A DNA stretch of 64,000 nt, taken from Holophaga sp. Its GTDB lineage: Bacteria > Acidobacteriota > Holophagae > Holophagales > Holophagaceae. Numbering within the stretch: the stretch's first letter is position 1; every line of letters begins with the position of its first letter. The position numbers and the translations under genes are program-made. Under the pieces are notes generated by a model. It had not been told where the DNA came from, made no database searches, and saw only the letters and a list, made by a program, of their open reading frames with translations. The DNA is taken from contig JADKBC010000048.1 in the NCBI GenBank assembly GCA_016715205.1, forward strand, positions 202,411-266,410, read 5' to 3'. Positions 43,429-53,500 of this stretch are shown one piece after another.

Positions 43429-44079
43429 TCAGGGTGTTTTTAGGCTTTCCTTCACCTTTCCCGAAAGCGCCTCCACGCCCGTTTCCAGAGTCTTGGCCCA
43501 GTCGTCGTCTGTCACGACCTGGTGGCCCTTGTCAGTCTTCACCTCCACGGTTTGCGGGATACCACCTTTAAGCACGGTGCCCTTAAGATCCAGCGTGGCC
43601 TTGAAGTTGGTGGTGATGTACCAGAAGCCGGGCACAAACCAGCACCAGAGACGCTTGATTTCCACATCCAGGGTCAGGGCATCCCCCGGCGCCTCTGACC
43701 CCACCTCTTTCACCCGGAACCCAGCCTCGCGCAGGGCGGCAGTGAGCCCCGCCTTGACCAGTGCCTCCACCTTATTCCCTTCGGGCAGCAGCACATCCCC
43801 CATCGCCATGCCGTAACCGTTGCGTTTGCGGCCAAAGGCCCGGGAGGTAATGGCCTTGTCGGTGATGGCACCATCCTTCAAGGAGGGCACCGATGGATCA
43901 TCCGGCGCCAATTCAAAGGTGCGCAGATCGGCTACCCGGGTGATCACAACCACCGGTCCCTGGGCAGGGTCCGCCACCTGTTTGGTGGGCACGGCCACCA
44001 CGCTGCGATTCACGGCGCACCCGGTACCGCCAATAACCAGCAGTCCCAGGGCAAACCAAAGGGAACCAAACGCTTTCAT
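43429..44079 (-). CDS. Lipoprotein of the YajG-like type
   Basis: A 216-residue predicted lipoprotein (lipobox GTGC after LLVIG, Cys near residue 21). The mature part has RVADLRTFEL, LPEGNKVEALVKAGLTAALREAGFRV and VDVEIKRLWCWFVPGFW, a layout like YajG/LpoB-like envelope lipoproteins in which a beta sheet packs against helix AALREAGF. GGAGG before the ATG at 44079 fixes the start. It is divergent from the aspartase fusion gene. Family membership is tentative. Confidence 0.65.
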   Translation of the reverse strand: MKAFGSLWFALGLLVIGGTGCAVNRSVVAVPTKQVADPAQGPVVVITRVADLRTFELAPDDPSVPSLKDGAITDKAITSRAFGRKRNGYGMAMGDVLLPEGNKVEALVKAGLTAALREAGFRVKEVGSEAPGDALTLDVEIKRLWCWFVPGFWYITTNFKATLDLKGTVLKGGIPQTVEVKTDKGHQVVTDDDWAKTLETGVEALSGKVKESLKTP

Positions 44080-44273
44080 GGACACCTCCACGGTCTGAAC
44101 CAATCGATGTCGGCGATATGCGATTCAATATATGCCTTTATGCCGCCTTATCCACGATGTGATTTTTCCGGCACCCTAAGGCGCGACGCTATCGTGACAA
44201 ATTGATCGAATGAGTTCGTTAGAGTGATTCTGCGAACGCCGGTAGGATGCACGATCTGGCGCGGAGATTTGAC

Positions 44274-46142
44274 ATGGGTGAGATCAACTTGGTGCTTCGG
44301 TCTTCCGAACTGTTTGGCGGACTCTCGGACGAAACCCAGGCCTGCCTCGCGGCCATCGGGCAACGCCGGGATTTTGGCGCGGGAGCCTATCTCTTCCGCC
44401 AAGGGCAGGCTCGCCGAGCTTGCTACCTGATCCTTCAGGGCCAGGTGGAGATCGTGAAAGATGCGGGCGATGGCGCCGAGCGTTTGATCGTGCTTGGCCC
44501 CGGCGACACGGCGGGTGAAGGCGCCTTCCTGCACGCCAGCCAGCACACTACCTCTGCGCAAACGCTGGGTCCTGCGGTGGTGCTGGAATTCGATCGAGCA
44601 CGTTCGCTGCAACATCTGGAAGGCCATGGCAAGGCAGCCATGGAACTCCTCAGTCGGGTGGCCCTGGTGATCAACCGCCGCCTGCTCTACGCGGGCTCCA
44701 GCCGCACGGGCCGAGAACAGGGCTACGCCTCTGGCGCCACGCGGCCCGAACATGATCTGCTGGGCAATGCTGACGTTCCAGCCGACGCCCTGTTCGGCGT
44801 GCAGACCCTGAGGGCCATGCAGAACTTCCCCATCACCGGCATTCCCCTTTCCCATTTCCCAGCCCTGCTGCGGGCACTGGCCATGGTCAAGCAGGCGGCG
44901 GCCCGCACCAATGCCAAGCTGGGATTGCTTGATCCGGCTATCGCGGGGGCCATCGACAAAGCCAGCCAGGAAATCATCAACGGCCACTGGCATGGCCATT
45001 TCCTGGTGGACATGGTGCAGGGCGGCGCAGGCACCTCCACCAACATGAATGCCAACGAAGTGATCGCCAATCGCGCCCTGGAGCTTATGGGCCGCCAGCG
45101 CGGGGATTACGCGGCCTGCCATCCCAACGATCACGTGAACCTGGGGCAGAGCACCAACGATGTCTACCCCACCGCCGTGCGTCTCGCGACGATCTTCATG
45201 CTCCGCAATCTGCTCTCTGCGCTAGAAAAGTTAAAGCTCGCCCTGCATGCCAAAGGCGGGGAATTCAAGGATGTCATCAAGATGGGCCGCACCCAATTAC
45301 AGGACGCGGTGCCCATGACCCTCGGCCAGGAATTCGAGGCCTTTGCAGTCACCACCGGTGAAGACATCGACCGCCTGCGCGAAACGGCGCGGCTCTTTCT
45401 CGAAGTCAACCTCGGCGGCACGGCTATTGGCACGGGCATTTGCGCGGACCCCCGCTATCCCCAACTCGTGGTGGAGGAACTGCGCACCATCACCAACCTG
45501 GATATCCAGTTGGCAGGCAACCTCATCGAAGCCACACCCGACACGGGCGCCTTTGTGATGTTTAGCGGTGTGGTGAAACGCGCAGCCGTGAAACTCAGCA
45601 AGATGTGCAACGATCTGCGCCTGCTCTCCAGCGGACCCCGCTGCGGATTCCAGGAGATCAACCTGCCGCCCATGCAGCCGGGGTCGAGCATCATGCCAGG
45701 CAAGGTAAATCCCGTGGTACCCGAGGTGGTCAACCAGGTAGCCTTCCACGTCATTGGCAATGACCTGACGCTCACCCTTGCCGCCGAAGCTGGTCAGTTG
45801 CAGCTCAATGTCATGGAGCCAATCCTGGCCTTCAATCTATTTCAGTCCATGCAGATGCTCAGCTCCGCCGTGAACGTGCTCACCACCAAATGCATCGTTG
45901 GCATCACCGCCAACGAAGACCGGTGCCGGGATCTGGTAGAGCACTCCATCGGCATCGTGACCGCCGTCATGCCAACCCTGGGCTACAAGCGCGCCACCGA
46001 AGTGGCCAAGATCGCCTTGGAAACAGGCATTCCCGTGCGGGAAATCATCCGCAGCAAAGGCTGGCTGACCGAAGCGCAACTGGAAGAACTCCTGAGCCCC
46101 GACGCCATGACCCGGCCTCGGATGCTCACCCTCGGCAACTGA
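44274..46142 (+). CDS. Cyclic-nucleotide-binding domain fused to aspartate ammonia-lyase
   Basis: A 622-residue fusion. Residues 5-125 form a Crp-type cNMP-binding domain (GAYLFRQGQARRACYLILQGQVEIV, LGPGDTAGEGAFL). Residues 155-622 are a complete aspartase of the fumarase/aspartase superfamily: STNMNANEVIANRA, GQSTNDVYPTA, and the catalytic loop GSSIMPGKVNPVVPEV. Aspartase converts aspartate to fumarate plus ammonia. GGAGAT is 8 bases before ATG 44274, so that start is preferred over the ATG nine codons earlier. The linked domain suggests allosteric control by a cyclic nucleotide. The cassette residues differ from Crp, so ligand binding is not certain. Confidence 0.93.
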   Translation: MGEINLVLRSSELFGGLSDETQACLAAIGQRRDFGAGAYLFRQGQARRACYLILQGQVEIVKDAGDGAERLIVLGPGDTAGEGAFLHASQHTTSAQTLGPAVVLEFDRARSLQHLEGHGKAAMELLSRVALVINRRLLYAGSSRTGREQGYASGATRPEHDLLGNADVPADALFGVQTLRAMQNFPITGIPLSHFPALLRALAMVKQAAARTNAKLGLLDPAIAGAIDKASQEIINGHWHGHFLVDMVQGGAGTSTNMNANEVIANRALELMGRQRGDYAACHPNDHVNLGQSTNDVYPTAVRLATIFMLRNLLSALEKLKLALHAKGGEFKDVIKMGRTQLQDAVPMTLGQEFEAFAVTTGEDIDRLRETARLFLEVNLGGTAIGTGICADPRYPQLVVEELRTITNLDIQLAGNLIEATPDTGAFVMFSGVVKRAAVKLSKMCNDLRLLSSGPRCGFQEINLPPMQPGSSIMPGKVNPVVPEVVNQVAFHVIGNDLTLTLAAEAGQLQLNVMEPILAFNLFQSMQMLSSAVNVLTTKCIVGITANEDRCRDLVEHSIGIVTAVMPTLGYKRATEVAKIALETGIPVREIIRSKGWLTEAQLEELLSPDAMTRPRMLTLGN

Positions 46143-46173
46143 CGCGCCACTTCCCTTCCCCATCGCAGCGGAA

Positions 46174-48954
46174 CTAGGGCACCTGCCCCCAGCGACCCAC
46201 CACCTCGCGGAAGGCCACTTCGATTTGAGACACAAGCCGATTCAGGTCAGTGGGGGATAGCTGCGGGGCAGCCTGCTCCAATTCCCAACAGAGTTTGCTG
46301 AGGGTGCGGAAACCAAAGGTCGCGGCGTTGGATTTCAGATCATGGCTATCCCGCACAAGTTGGTTTCGATCATCTCCCAGCAGGGCTTGGCCCAACCGCC
46401 GCACCCGTGTTTCCCCATCCTGGAAGAACCCCTGCAGGAAATCCTGGAAGGCCGTATCGCCGCCCATGGCCTGGCGCAGCACCTTCCAAGTTTCGGGTTC
46501 GTCCCCTTCGGTGATCGCCTCTTTCCTCGCGGGCTGCGGCTGTTCCGCAGGGGCAAGGAACTGCCCCAGGACGTTCCGCAACTCGTCCCGCTCCAGGGGC
46601 TTGGCCACATAGGCATCAAAGCCAGCCGCCAGCAGGCGCTCGCGATCACCGGGCTGAACTTGACCCGTCAACGCCACGAGGCGATTTACCCGGATGGTCC
46701 CCAGCCGCTCCAGTCGTCGCACTTCCTGGGCGGTGGCCAGCCCATCCAGAACAGGCATGCGTCCATCCAGGAACACAAGGTCAAAAGCCCCGCCCGCCAT
46801 GGCCTCCAGGGCCATCTGGCCATTTTCGACCCCGACCACGTCCAGGCCCTCCTGCCGCAGGAAGGCTTCGGCAACCATGCGGTTGCCTGGGTTGTCATCC
46901 GCCACCAGCACCCGGCCCCGATAGCCTCGATGGCCGGAGGACGCGGGTACGGCGATGACCGGGGCGGTTTCCTCGCCCATGGCCAGGGTCAAGGTCACCC
47001 AGAACAGCGATCCGGCACCCTCCTGACTTTCAAGGCCCACCTCCCCGCCCATCAAGTGCGCCAGCTGGCGCGTAATGTAGAGCCCCAACCCTGTGCCGCC
47101 AAACTTGCGCATGGTGCTGGCATCGCCCTGGGCATAGGCCGCAAAGAGCTTGGCTTGAACCGGAGCCGGAATGCCAGGCCCTGTGTCCTGCACCGTGAGA
47201 CGAACCGTAACTCGATTCTCAAGCCGCTCGATCACCCGCGCCCCGCACGCGATCGACCCTTCCTGGGTGAACTTCACCGCATTGGAAAGAAGGTTGAGGG
47301 CCATTTGCCGTATGCGGCCAGGATCGCCCACCAACACGGGTGGCAGCGACTCGTCGATGTCCATGGTCAACGCCAGCCCCTTGTCCTGGGCCTTGGCGGC
47401 GAGCAGCCACACCGCTTCCTCAATCACCTGGCGGAGGTTCAGGGGAATCTGCTCCACTTCAAGTTTCCCAGCCTCGATCTTGCCCACATCCAGGATGTCG
47501 TTGAGCAGATGCAACAGGCCGTCCGCGCTGTGGCTGATGGTTTCCAGGTAACGTCGCCGTTCGGATTCGGCCAGATAGCCTTCCCGAAGGAGGCTGGTGA
47601 GGCCCAGAATCGCGTTCACGGGCGTCCGCAGCTCGTGGCTGGTGGAAGCCAGGAACATGGTCTTGAAAACATTGGCCTGCTCCAGGCGCTGATTGGCTTC
47701 GTCGAGATCGTGGTTTTGGGCTTCGATTTTCCGGGTGGTGCGCACCTTCAACCGGTACCGGGCTGCCAACAGCACCAGGACGGCCAGCAGCGAGAAGCTG
47801 CCACCCAGGAGCATCCGCAGGCGCGCTTGCCGCACGGCTTGGTCCCGTTTCAGTAATTCGATCTGCTTGGCCTGACGGTCGGTTTCGAAACGCTCCCGCA
47901 TTTCCGAGGCTTTCTTGGCCACCTCTTCGGAGGTCAGGGCCTTGCGGGCTTGATGGAAACCTTTGTAGTGTTCCAGCGCTCCGCGGAGATCCCCTGCCTG
48001 TTCCAGGGCCATTGATTCGAGCTCTTTCAGGTCGATCAGCAAGGACCGGTAGGCTGTTTCCTGGGCAAGCTTCGTGGCGCGCTCCAGGTACGGCCGAGCC
48101 AGGGCGGGTTGCTGGTCCTTTAGATACAACTCAGCCAGATTGAAGCAGGAGTCGGCGATCCGGGCTTTGTCTTCCAGCGTTTCCCGCAAGGCCAGGGCCC
48201 GCAGATGGTAAGTGACAGCGGCTTTGGCATCCTTCATCAAGGCCGCAAGGTTGGCCATGTTGTTGGCAAGGTCGGCCAAGGCATTGGTGTTCCGCGCCTG
48301 GGATTGGATCGTCTCTGCCCGGCGGTAGTAGTCCAGAGCCTTGCTGAATTCCCCGCGGTTCTTGGCCAGCACCCCAAGGTTGTTGAGGGTCCGAGCTTCC
48401 CCGGGGCCATCCCCGAGCTTCTGATAAATCTCCCGAGCCTGCTCCCAGAACTTGGAGGCATCGTCAGGCCGCTCCAACCGGAAGTAGACGAGCCCCAATC
48501 CGATCAGGCTCTCCGCCATTCGGCGGTCATCCTTCACCGCCTGAAAGCCCGCAAACGCCAAATCAAAAGCCTGAAGGGCCAGCTGGTAACTGCCCATCTT
48601 CTCCAGATATTGGCCTTCAAGCTTGGCCACCAGGGCCTTCACCCGAGGTTCATTCAGTTGTCTTGCCTGGACCTTGAGCCCTTCCAGCTTGATGGCCGTT
48701 TCCTGGACATGCCCCAGGTCCAGCAAGAGGGCACTCACCAGGCATTCAGCCTCGACCTGGCGAGCCTCATCCCCTTGCCGTTTGGCCAGTTCCGAAGCCT
48801 CCCGTGCCAGATCCAGACCCTTGCGAGGTTCCCGACGCTGCAGGTCCGCGGCTTGGACCAGAAGTTGGGCGACCTTGTCCTCCTTTGGCCTGGACCAGGG
48901 GGTCGCCAGGAGCTGCAAACCCGCTAGGGCCAAACCGCAAACGAGGGCACGCAT
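46174..48954 (-). CDS. TPR-containing hybrid histidine kinase with receiver and Hpt domains
   Basis: A 926-residue phosphorelay protein. A signal peptide or anchor opens it; residues 25-350 hold about seven TPR-like helix pairs (for example YFRLERPDDASKFWEQAREIYQKLGDGPG). One membrane helix is near residue 385. The kinase core has H-box FLASTSHELRTPVNAI, N-box LLSNAVKF and GTGLGLYI. A receiver follows (VLVADDNPGNRM, Asp in LVFLDGRMPVLDG) and then an Hpt domain (DSHDLKSNAATFGF) ending at the C-terminus. The sensor is therefore periplasmic TPR, relaying phosphate from His to Asp to His. No output regulator is adjacent. Confidence 0.93.
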   Translation of the reverse strand: MRALVCGLALAGLQLLATPWSRPKEDKVAQLLVQAADLQRREPRKGLDLAREASELAKRQGDEARQVEAECLVSALLLDLGHVQETAIKLEGLKVQARQLNEPRVKALVAKLEGQYLEKMGSYQLALQAFDLAFAGFQAVKDDRRMAESLIGLGLVYFRLERPDDASKFWEQAREIYQKLGDGPGEARTLNNLGVLAKNRGEFSKALDYYRRAETIQSQARNTNALADLANNMANLAALMKDAKAAVTYHLRALALRETLEDKARIADSCFNLAELYLKDQQPALARPYLERATKLAQETAYRSLLIDLKELESMALEQAGDLRGALEHYKGFHQARKALTSEEVAKKASEMRERFETDRQAKQIELLKRDQAVRQARLRMLLGGSFSLLAVLVLLAARYRLKVRTTRKIEAQNHDLDEANQRLEQANVFKTMFLASTSHELRTPVNAILGLTSLLREGYLAESERRRYLETISHSADGLLHLLNDILDVGKIEAGKLEVEQIPLNLRQVIEEAVWLLAAKAQDKGLALTMDIDESLPPVLVGDPGRIRQMALNLLSNAVKFTQEGSIACGARVIERLENRVTVRLTVQDTGPGIPAPVQAKLFAAYAQGDASTMRKFGGTGLGLYITRQLAHLMGGEVGLESQEGAGSLFWVTLTLAMGEETAPVIAVPASSGHRGYRGRVLVADDNPGNRMVAEAFLRQEGLDVVGVENGQMALEAMAGGAFDLVFLDGRMPVLDGLATAQEVRRLERLGTIRVNRLVALTGQVQPGDRERLLAAGFDAYVAKPLERDELRNVLGQFLAPAEQPQPARKEAITEGDEPETWKVLRQAMGGDTAFQDFLQGFFQDGETRVRRLGQALLGDDRNQLVRDSHDLKSNAATFGFRTLSKLCWELEQAAPQLSPTDLNRLVSQIEVAFREVVGRWGQVP

Positions 48955-49065
48955 GTCCCACCTGAAGAATTCCGATAACCCTCTTTCGGTTCAATTCTGG
49001 GATCAATGAATTTTCACAAGGATCCGACATGCCTCGACGGGATTCGGCAAAAGGACCGCCCTGGA

Positions 49066-51249
49066 TCAGCGAAGGCCCAGGCCAGCAATCAACTCGCGAA
49101 GAACCGCAATAGAAAAGGGTTTGGCCAAGAGCCGCAGATTGGGATCCACCTTCAGCAGGTCTTTCTGGGATTCAAGTTCTTGGCCACTCGCCAGGATGAA
49201 GGGGACGGTGGAACCGGCCTTGCGGATGCGGTCGAGCAATTCCACGCCCGTGCAACCTGGCATGCGCTGATCGCTGAGAATGCAATCGAAGGCTTGCTCC
49301 TGAAACAGCTGCCACGCGGCTTCCCCACTCAAGGCTCCGGCCGCCTGGGCCCCGGCACCCACGAGAGCATCTTCAAGGGTCTCCAGAAGGTAGGCTTCGT
49401 CTTCAACAACCAGGATGCGAAGCCCTGAAAGGGGGCCAGACACGGACGCTTGGGGCCCCTTGGGTTCGAAGGCTGTATCTCCAACGAGGCTGGGGGGAAT
49501 CCTCAACAAGAAGGTCGTGCCAACCCCTACCTTGCTTTCAACCTCGATGCGCCCGTCATGGGATTGCACCACACCTAGGACCGTGGAGAGCCCCAGCCCG
49601 GTTCCCTGACCCACAGGTTTGGTGGTGTAAAAGGGTTCGAAAATGTGTGAAAGCACTTCGGGAGCAATCCCCTGGCCATTGTCCTGCACGGAGAGTTCGA
49701 TCCAACCGTCCTCGGCCCGACGGGTCCGGAAAAATAAGGAGCCCCCCTGTGGCATGGCATCACGCGCATTCACGGCGAGGTTCATCAGGACCTGTTCAAG
49801 ATGCAGAGGATCCCCCTGGATGTTCAGAGGGCCAAGCCCCAGATCCAGGCGGATTTCAACCATGCCCCCGAGCAGTCGATTCAAAATCTCGGCACTGCTC
49901 TGGAGGAATTCGTTGATTTCCAAGGCAGCCAAATCCGGTCGGCCCTGGCGACTGAAGGACAGAAGGCTCTTGGTGGTTTGGGCACATCGACTGGCTGATG
50001 CCTCTGCCTGCGCAATGCGTTGGCTTGCCGGGTGACTTTCCGGAAGCGCTTCCCTGGCCAGGAACAATTGCCCCATGATGGCGCCCAGGCGATTGTTCAC
50101 ATCATGGGCAATGCCACCCGCCAGGGTTCCAAGAGTCTCCATCCGCTGACTGTGAAGCAGTTGCTGCTGCAGCCGAATCCGCTCCTGGATCTCGAGATGC
50201 GCCCGCATCAGGGCCTGGGCCAGGGTCTGGAACTCGGCAACCTCCTGCTCCTGGAATTCGGGGGTCACCCCAGCCCCAAGATGCTCGGCGGCTTCAGCCA
50301 AGGCCCCAACTCGGTTTGCCACGCGCCGGCTCACCCGCATCCACCAGAAAATCGGCAACATGAGCAACAGGAACGCCACGGCGGTGAAAGCCAGCAATCG
50401 CCCCTGCGCCGTGGCCAGCAGATCCCCTTCCGGAATAGCCAGGAGCATGCGCCACTGGGCACCCGCATGGGCGGGAATATCACTCTGCAACAGGCGGCAA
50501 CGACGGCCCGCAATGGTGACGCTTCCTCCAGCCACAGGGATAGGAGCATCGGGCATGGGTCCATGGGCCGAGGCCACCACGCCGCCTGCCCGATCCACCA
50601 CCCAGATCCGGCTACCTGGCGTTGGGCGCAGGAATTCCAAAAATCCTTGGAATTCCTGGGGTGGAAGGTCAATGCCCAGGGCACCCTCCAGCTTCCCTTC
50701 AACAGTGATCAACGGCGCCAGCCAAGTCAGCACCAACCTGGATTCTGGGGGGTCCAGCCGGTACGGCGTGGACCACCGTGGGGCCACCAGCTTGCGAGCC
50801 TCCTGGTACCACCCTCGTTTCCGCGGATCGTAGGTCCGGCTGTTCGTGAAGGTGGTGAAGGGAGCTTTCAACCCATCTCCATCCACGCCTTGCCAGCGAA
50901 GCAGACGTTCACCATCAGCCCCGAGTTGAATCTCGCGAGCTTTCCACCCCATCTGGGTGCGGATTACGAGAAGGGATCTGCCCTGTTCATCCACAAGGTT
51001 GGCAAGATGAAGTTCTTCCTGGTGGTACAGCCAGGGCATCAGCAAATGGCTGCAGGCCACCAGATCCGTAAAGGAAAACCGGCCCTGTGCCCAATAGGCA
51101 GAAATGGTCCGACCCGCCTGTTCAACTTTGGTCAAACGCTGATCCAGCGCCCGCACCGCGATCCCCAACCTGGCCTCACCATCGCGCTGCGCCTGCGCCA
51201 GGAGCATGGACCGCGAACCCCACCAGGCCAGGGCGAGGAGGAGGCACAC
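49066..51249 (-). CDS. Cache-sensor hybrid histidine kinase with C-terminal receiver
   Basis: A 727-residue kinase. A membrane helix at the very N-terminus is followed by a large extracytoplasmic sensor of dCache type (YDPRKRGWYQEARK), a second helix near residue 290, HAMP and the kinase core: H-box TLAGGIAHDVNNRLGAIMG, N-box NLAVNARDAM and GTGLGLSTVLGVV. A receiver at residues 600-727 has ILVVEDEA, Asp in CILSDQRMPGCTG and KPFS. The start is uncertain: the only canonical codon in frame is GTG at 51249, which truncates the first helix; residues read upstream (RRLLARHVLGIQLPL) look genuine but lack a start before a stop at 51304. A frameshift at about 51300 would give an ATG start. Confidence 0.85.
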   Translation of the reverse strand: MCLLLALAWWGSRSMLLAQAQRDGEARLGIAVRALDQRLTKVEQAGRTISAYWAQGRFSFTDLVACSHLLMPWLYHQEELHLANLVDEQGRSLLVIRTQMGWKAREIQLGADGERLLRWQGVDGDGLKAPFTTFTNSRTYDPRKRGWYQEARKLVAPRWSTPYRLDPPESRLVLTWLAPLITVEGKLEGALGIDLPPQEFQGFLEFLRPTPGSRIWVVDRAGGVVASAHGPMPDAPIPVAGGSVTIAGRRCRLLQSDIPAHAGAQWRMLLAIPEGDLLATAQGRLLAFTAVAFLLLMLPIFWWMRVSRRVANRVGALAEAAEHLGAGVTPEFQEQEVAEFQTLAQALMRAHLEIQERIRLQQQLLHSQRMETLGTLAGGIAHDVNNRLGAIMGQLFLAREALPESHPASQRIAQAEASASRCAQTTKSLLSFSRQGRPDLAALEINEFLQSSAEILNRLLGGMVEIRLDLGLGPLNIQGDPLHLEQVLMNLAVNARDAMPQGGSLFFRTRRAEDGWIELSVQDNGQGIAPEVLSHIFEPFYTTKPVGQGTGLGLSTVLGVVQSHDGRIEVESKVGVGTTFLLRIPPSLVGDTAFEPKGPQASVSGPLSGLRILVVEDEAYLLETLEDALVGAGAQAAGALSGEAAWQLFQEQAFDCILSDQRMPGCTGVELLDRIRKAGSTVPFILASGQELESQKDLLKVDPNLRLLAKPFSIAVLRELIAGLGLR

Positions 51250-51591
51250 AAGGGGAAGCTGAATGCCCAGAACATGTCTGGCCAGCAGGCGGCGAAGGGG
51301 TGTTCATAGGAAGAGAAGAATTTCGGCCACCCCATGTGCGAAATGGAAGGTGCGTAAAAATTGGCCGCTCCAGACGGAATGCGTCATGGGCAAAGGCCAG
51401 TTCCCAGGGTTGGGTAATCAAAGGGCAGCAACGAAGCTCTTTCTACCGTCAATCACCATCCACCGTCAATTTATTGGAAGTGAAAACCATCTGGGGGCCG
51501 TTGAATGCACCGGATTTGCCGTTGCTCCCAATTCCCCTTAACCCGATTCCAGCCGTTATCCTCAAAGCTCAATGTCCTTTCAGGATGAATC

Positions 51592-52476
51592 ATGACCCCA
51601 GAAACTCCCCACGTTTCCCCTGCCCGTCACCCCTGGCTCTGGGCCCTCGCGCTGCTGCTCATGCTGTCAGCGGCCATCTACCAGCGGATCACGGGGCCCA
51701 CCAATCCCAAACGAGTGCAGGTCGAGATCGCCGGAGAACGCCATCGATTCAAATTGATTCGCAGTGAAACCTCCACCACCGATGCGCGGGTAGCAGTGCC
51801 CAATCTGGGCATGGGTGTAAGCGCCAAGCTCGTCTTTCGCCGCTTCCCCACCCAGGAGCCCTGGACCACGGTGGAACTCAAGGCCGAAACCATCAAGGGC
51901 ACGCGGGAGTGGGCGGCCTATCTACCCAAACAGCCCGCCGCCGGGAAGCTCGAATACCACCTGGAACTGACCACACCGGAAGGGCCGAAGCGCCTGCCTG
52001 AAACGGAGGAAATCCGAATCCGGTACAAGGACCCCGTACCTGCCCCGCTGCTCATCGCCCATGTGATCTGCATGTTCTTTGGCGTGCTCTTTGGATTGCG
52101 CACCGGGCTGGCGGCTCTGTTCGACACTCACAACCTGAAGCGGCTAGCCTGGGAAACCTTGGCGCTCCTGACGGTGGGCGGCATGATCCTGGGGCCACTG
52201 GTGCAAAAGCACGCCTTCGGTGCCCTTTGGACCGGCTGGCCCTATGGCTATGACCTCACGGATAACAAGACCCTGATCATGTGGCTGGTGTGGATCGTGG
52301 CCATCTCGGTGATGGTGAAGGGCCGCGAGCGTATCAATCGGGTGGCAGCCCTTTTGGCGGCCTTGGCCATGGCTGTGGTCTATGTCATTCCCCACAGCGC
52401 CCGCGGCAGCCAGCTCGATTACAGCAAGGTCCAGCAGGGCGTGGACGCCAAACACGCCGTGACCACGGGGAAGTAG
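51592..52476 (+). CDS. Unknown membrane protein with extracytoplasmic domain
   Basis: A 294-residue protein. One helix at residues 15-32 (LWALALLLMLSAAIYQRI), an extracytoplasmic beta domain of about 110 residues, then about four helices (LLIAHVICMFFGVLFGL, LAWETLALLTVGGMILGPLV, LIMWLVWIVAISVMVKG, VAALLAALAMAVVYVIP). Positively charged residues after the second and later helices fit cytoplasmic loops. No conserved catalytic motif is seen. It ends five bases before rlmF, but the products have no obvious link. Confidence 0.7.
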   Translation: MTPETPHVSPARHPWLWALALLLMLSAAIYQRITGPTNPKRVQVEIAGERHRFKLIRSETSTTDARVAVPNLGMGVSAKLVFRRFPTQEPWTTVELKAETIKGTREWAAYLPKQPAAGKLEYHLELTTPEGPKRLPETEEIRIRYKDPVPAPLLIAHVICMFFGVLFGLRTGLAALFDTHNLKRLAWETLALLTVGGMILGPLVQKHAFGALWTGWPYGYDLTDNKTLIMWLVWIVAISVMVKGRERINRVAALLAALAMAVVYVIPHSARGSQLDYSKVQQGVDAKHAVTTGK

Positions 52477-52480
52477 CCCT

Positions 52481-53500
52481 TTGCCCAAGCCACCCAAGAA
52501 AGCCCTGAAAACACCCACGGACACCACCGGCAGCAAGGCGGCCGGAAAGCAGGGGCTGCATGCGCGCAACCGCCACCGGGAGCGCTACGACTTTTCTCAA
52601 CTCATCCGAAGTTGCCCCGAATTGGCATCCTTCGTCGCGATCAATGACCATGCAGATCAGTCCATCGACTTCGCAGACCCAAAGGCCGTAAAAACCCTCA
52701 ACCGCGCCCTTCTGCGACATTTCTACGGCATCTCGACCTGGGACATTCCCCCAGGCTATCTGTGTCCACCCATTCCCGGGCGAGCGGATTACCTGCATTA
52801 CCTGGCGGACCTATTGGCAGCTTCTAATGGCGGCGAAATCCCTCGTGGGAACGCCGTTCGCGCCCTGGACATCGGCACCGGTGCCAATTGCATTTACCCG
52901 ATCCTCGGCCACCGGGAATACGGGTGGCACTTCCTGGGCTCCGACATCGATACCACTGCCCTGGCGTGCGCAGGGGCCATCGTGGATGCCAACTCAGGGT
53001 TGGCCGATGGCATCCAACTGCGCCTGCAGAGGTCACCCGAAAAGATCTTTCTTGGGTTACTTGAGGACCAGGAACAATTTGATGTTTGCCTCTGCAACCC
53101 ACCTTTCCATGCCTCGCCCCAGGAAGCCCGCGAGGGCAGTCAACGCAAGTGGCAACAGCTCGGCAAGAACACCGGAACCTGCACACCTCCCGTGCTGAAT
53201 TTCGGCGGCCAGGGCCGCGAGCTTTGGTGCGAAGGGGGCGAAGCCGCCTTCATCGGCCGCATGGTGAAAGAAAGCACAACCATTCCCACGCGTTGCCTCT
53301 GGTTCACCACCCTGGTGTCCAAATCAGCGAATCTGCCCAGTGTGCGCAGTGCCTTGAAACAGGCACGGGTGTCGGATTTCAGAGTCATCGAGATGGCCCA
53401 AGGCCAGAAGAAGAGCCGCATCGTGGCCTGGACGTTTCTCAACCCCGAACAGCGGCAAGCTTGGCGAACGGAGCGCTGGCAGACCTCTGCATTGCAATAG
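52481..53500 (+). CDS. rlmF: 23S rRNA (adenine-1618-N6)-methyltransferase
   Basis: A 339-residue SAM-dependent methyltransferase of the RlmF/YbiN family. Motif I is VRALDIGTGANCIYP, motif IV is the catalytic NPPFHAS, and LHARNRHRERYDF near the N-terminus together with LRHFYGISTWDIPPGYLCPPIPGRADY is typical of RlmF. It methylates A1618 in 23S rRNA. The start is TTG at 52481, five bases after the stop of the membrane protein gene; no ribosome site is evident, so translational coupling is likely. Length matches the family. Confidence 0.95.
   Translation: MPKPPKKALKTPTDTTGSKAAGKQGLHARNRHRERYDFSQLIRSCPELASFVAINDHADQSIDFADPKAVKTLNRALLRHFYGISTWDIPPGYLCPPIPGRADYLHYLADLLAASNGGEIPRGNAVRALDIGTGANCIYPILGHREYGWHFLGSDIDTTALACAGAIVDANSGLADGIQLRLQRSPEKIFLGLLEDQEQFDVCLCNPPFHASPQEAREGSQRKWQQLGKNTGTCTPPVLNFGGQGRELWCEGGEAAFIGRMVKESTTIPTRCLWFTTLVSKSANLPSVRSALKQARVSDFRVIEMAQGQKKSRIVAWTFLNPEQRQAWRTERWQTSALQ

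Noticed and set aside
46342..47856. Long plus-strand open frame opposite the TPR kinase
   Set aside because: The minus-strand kinase has complete domain motifs across the same region, so this is an antisense shadow.
50020..51309. Long plus-strand open frame opposite the Cache kinase
   Set aside because: Antisense shadow of a recognised kinase; translation is Pro/His/Gln-rich with no motif.
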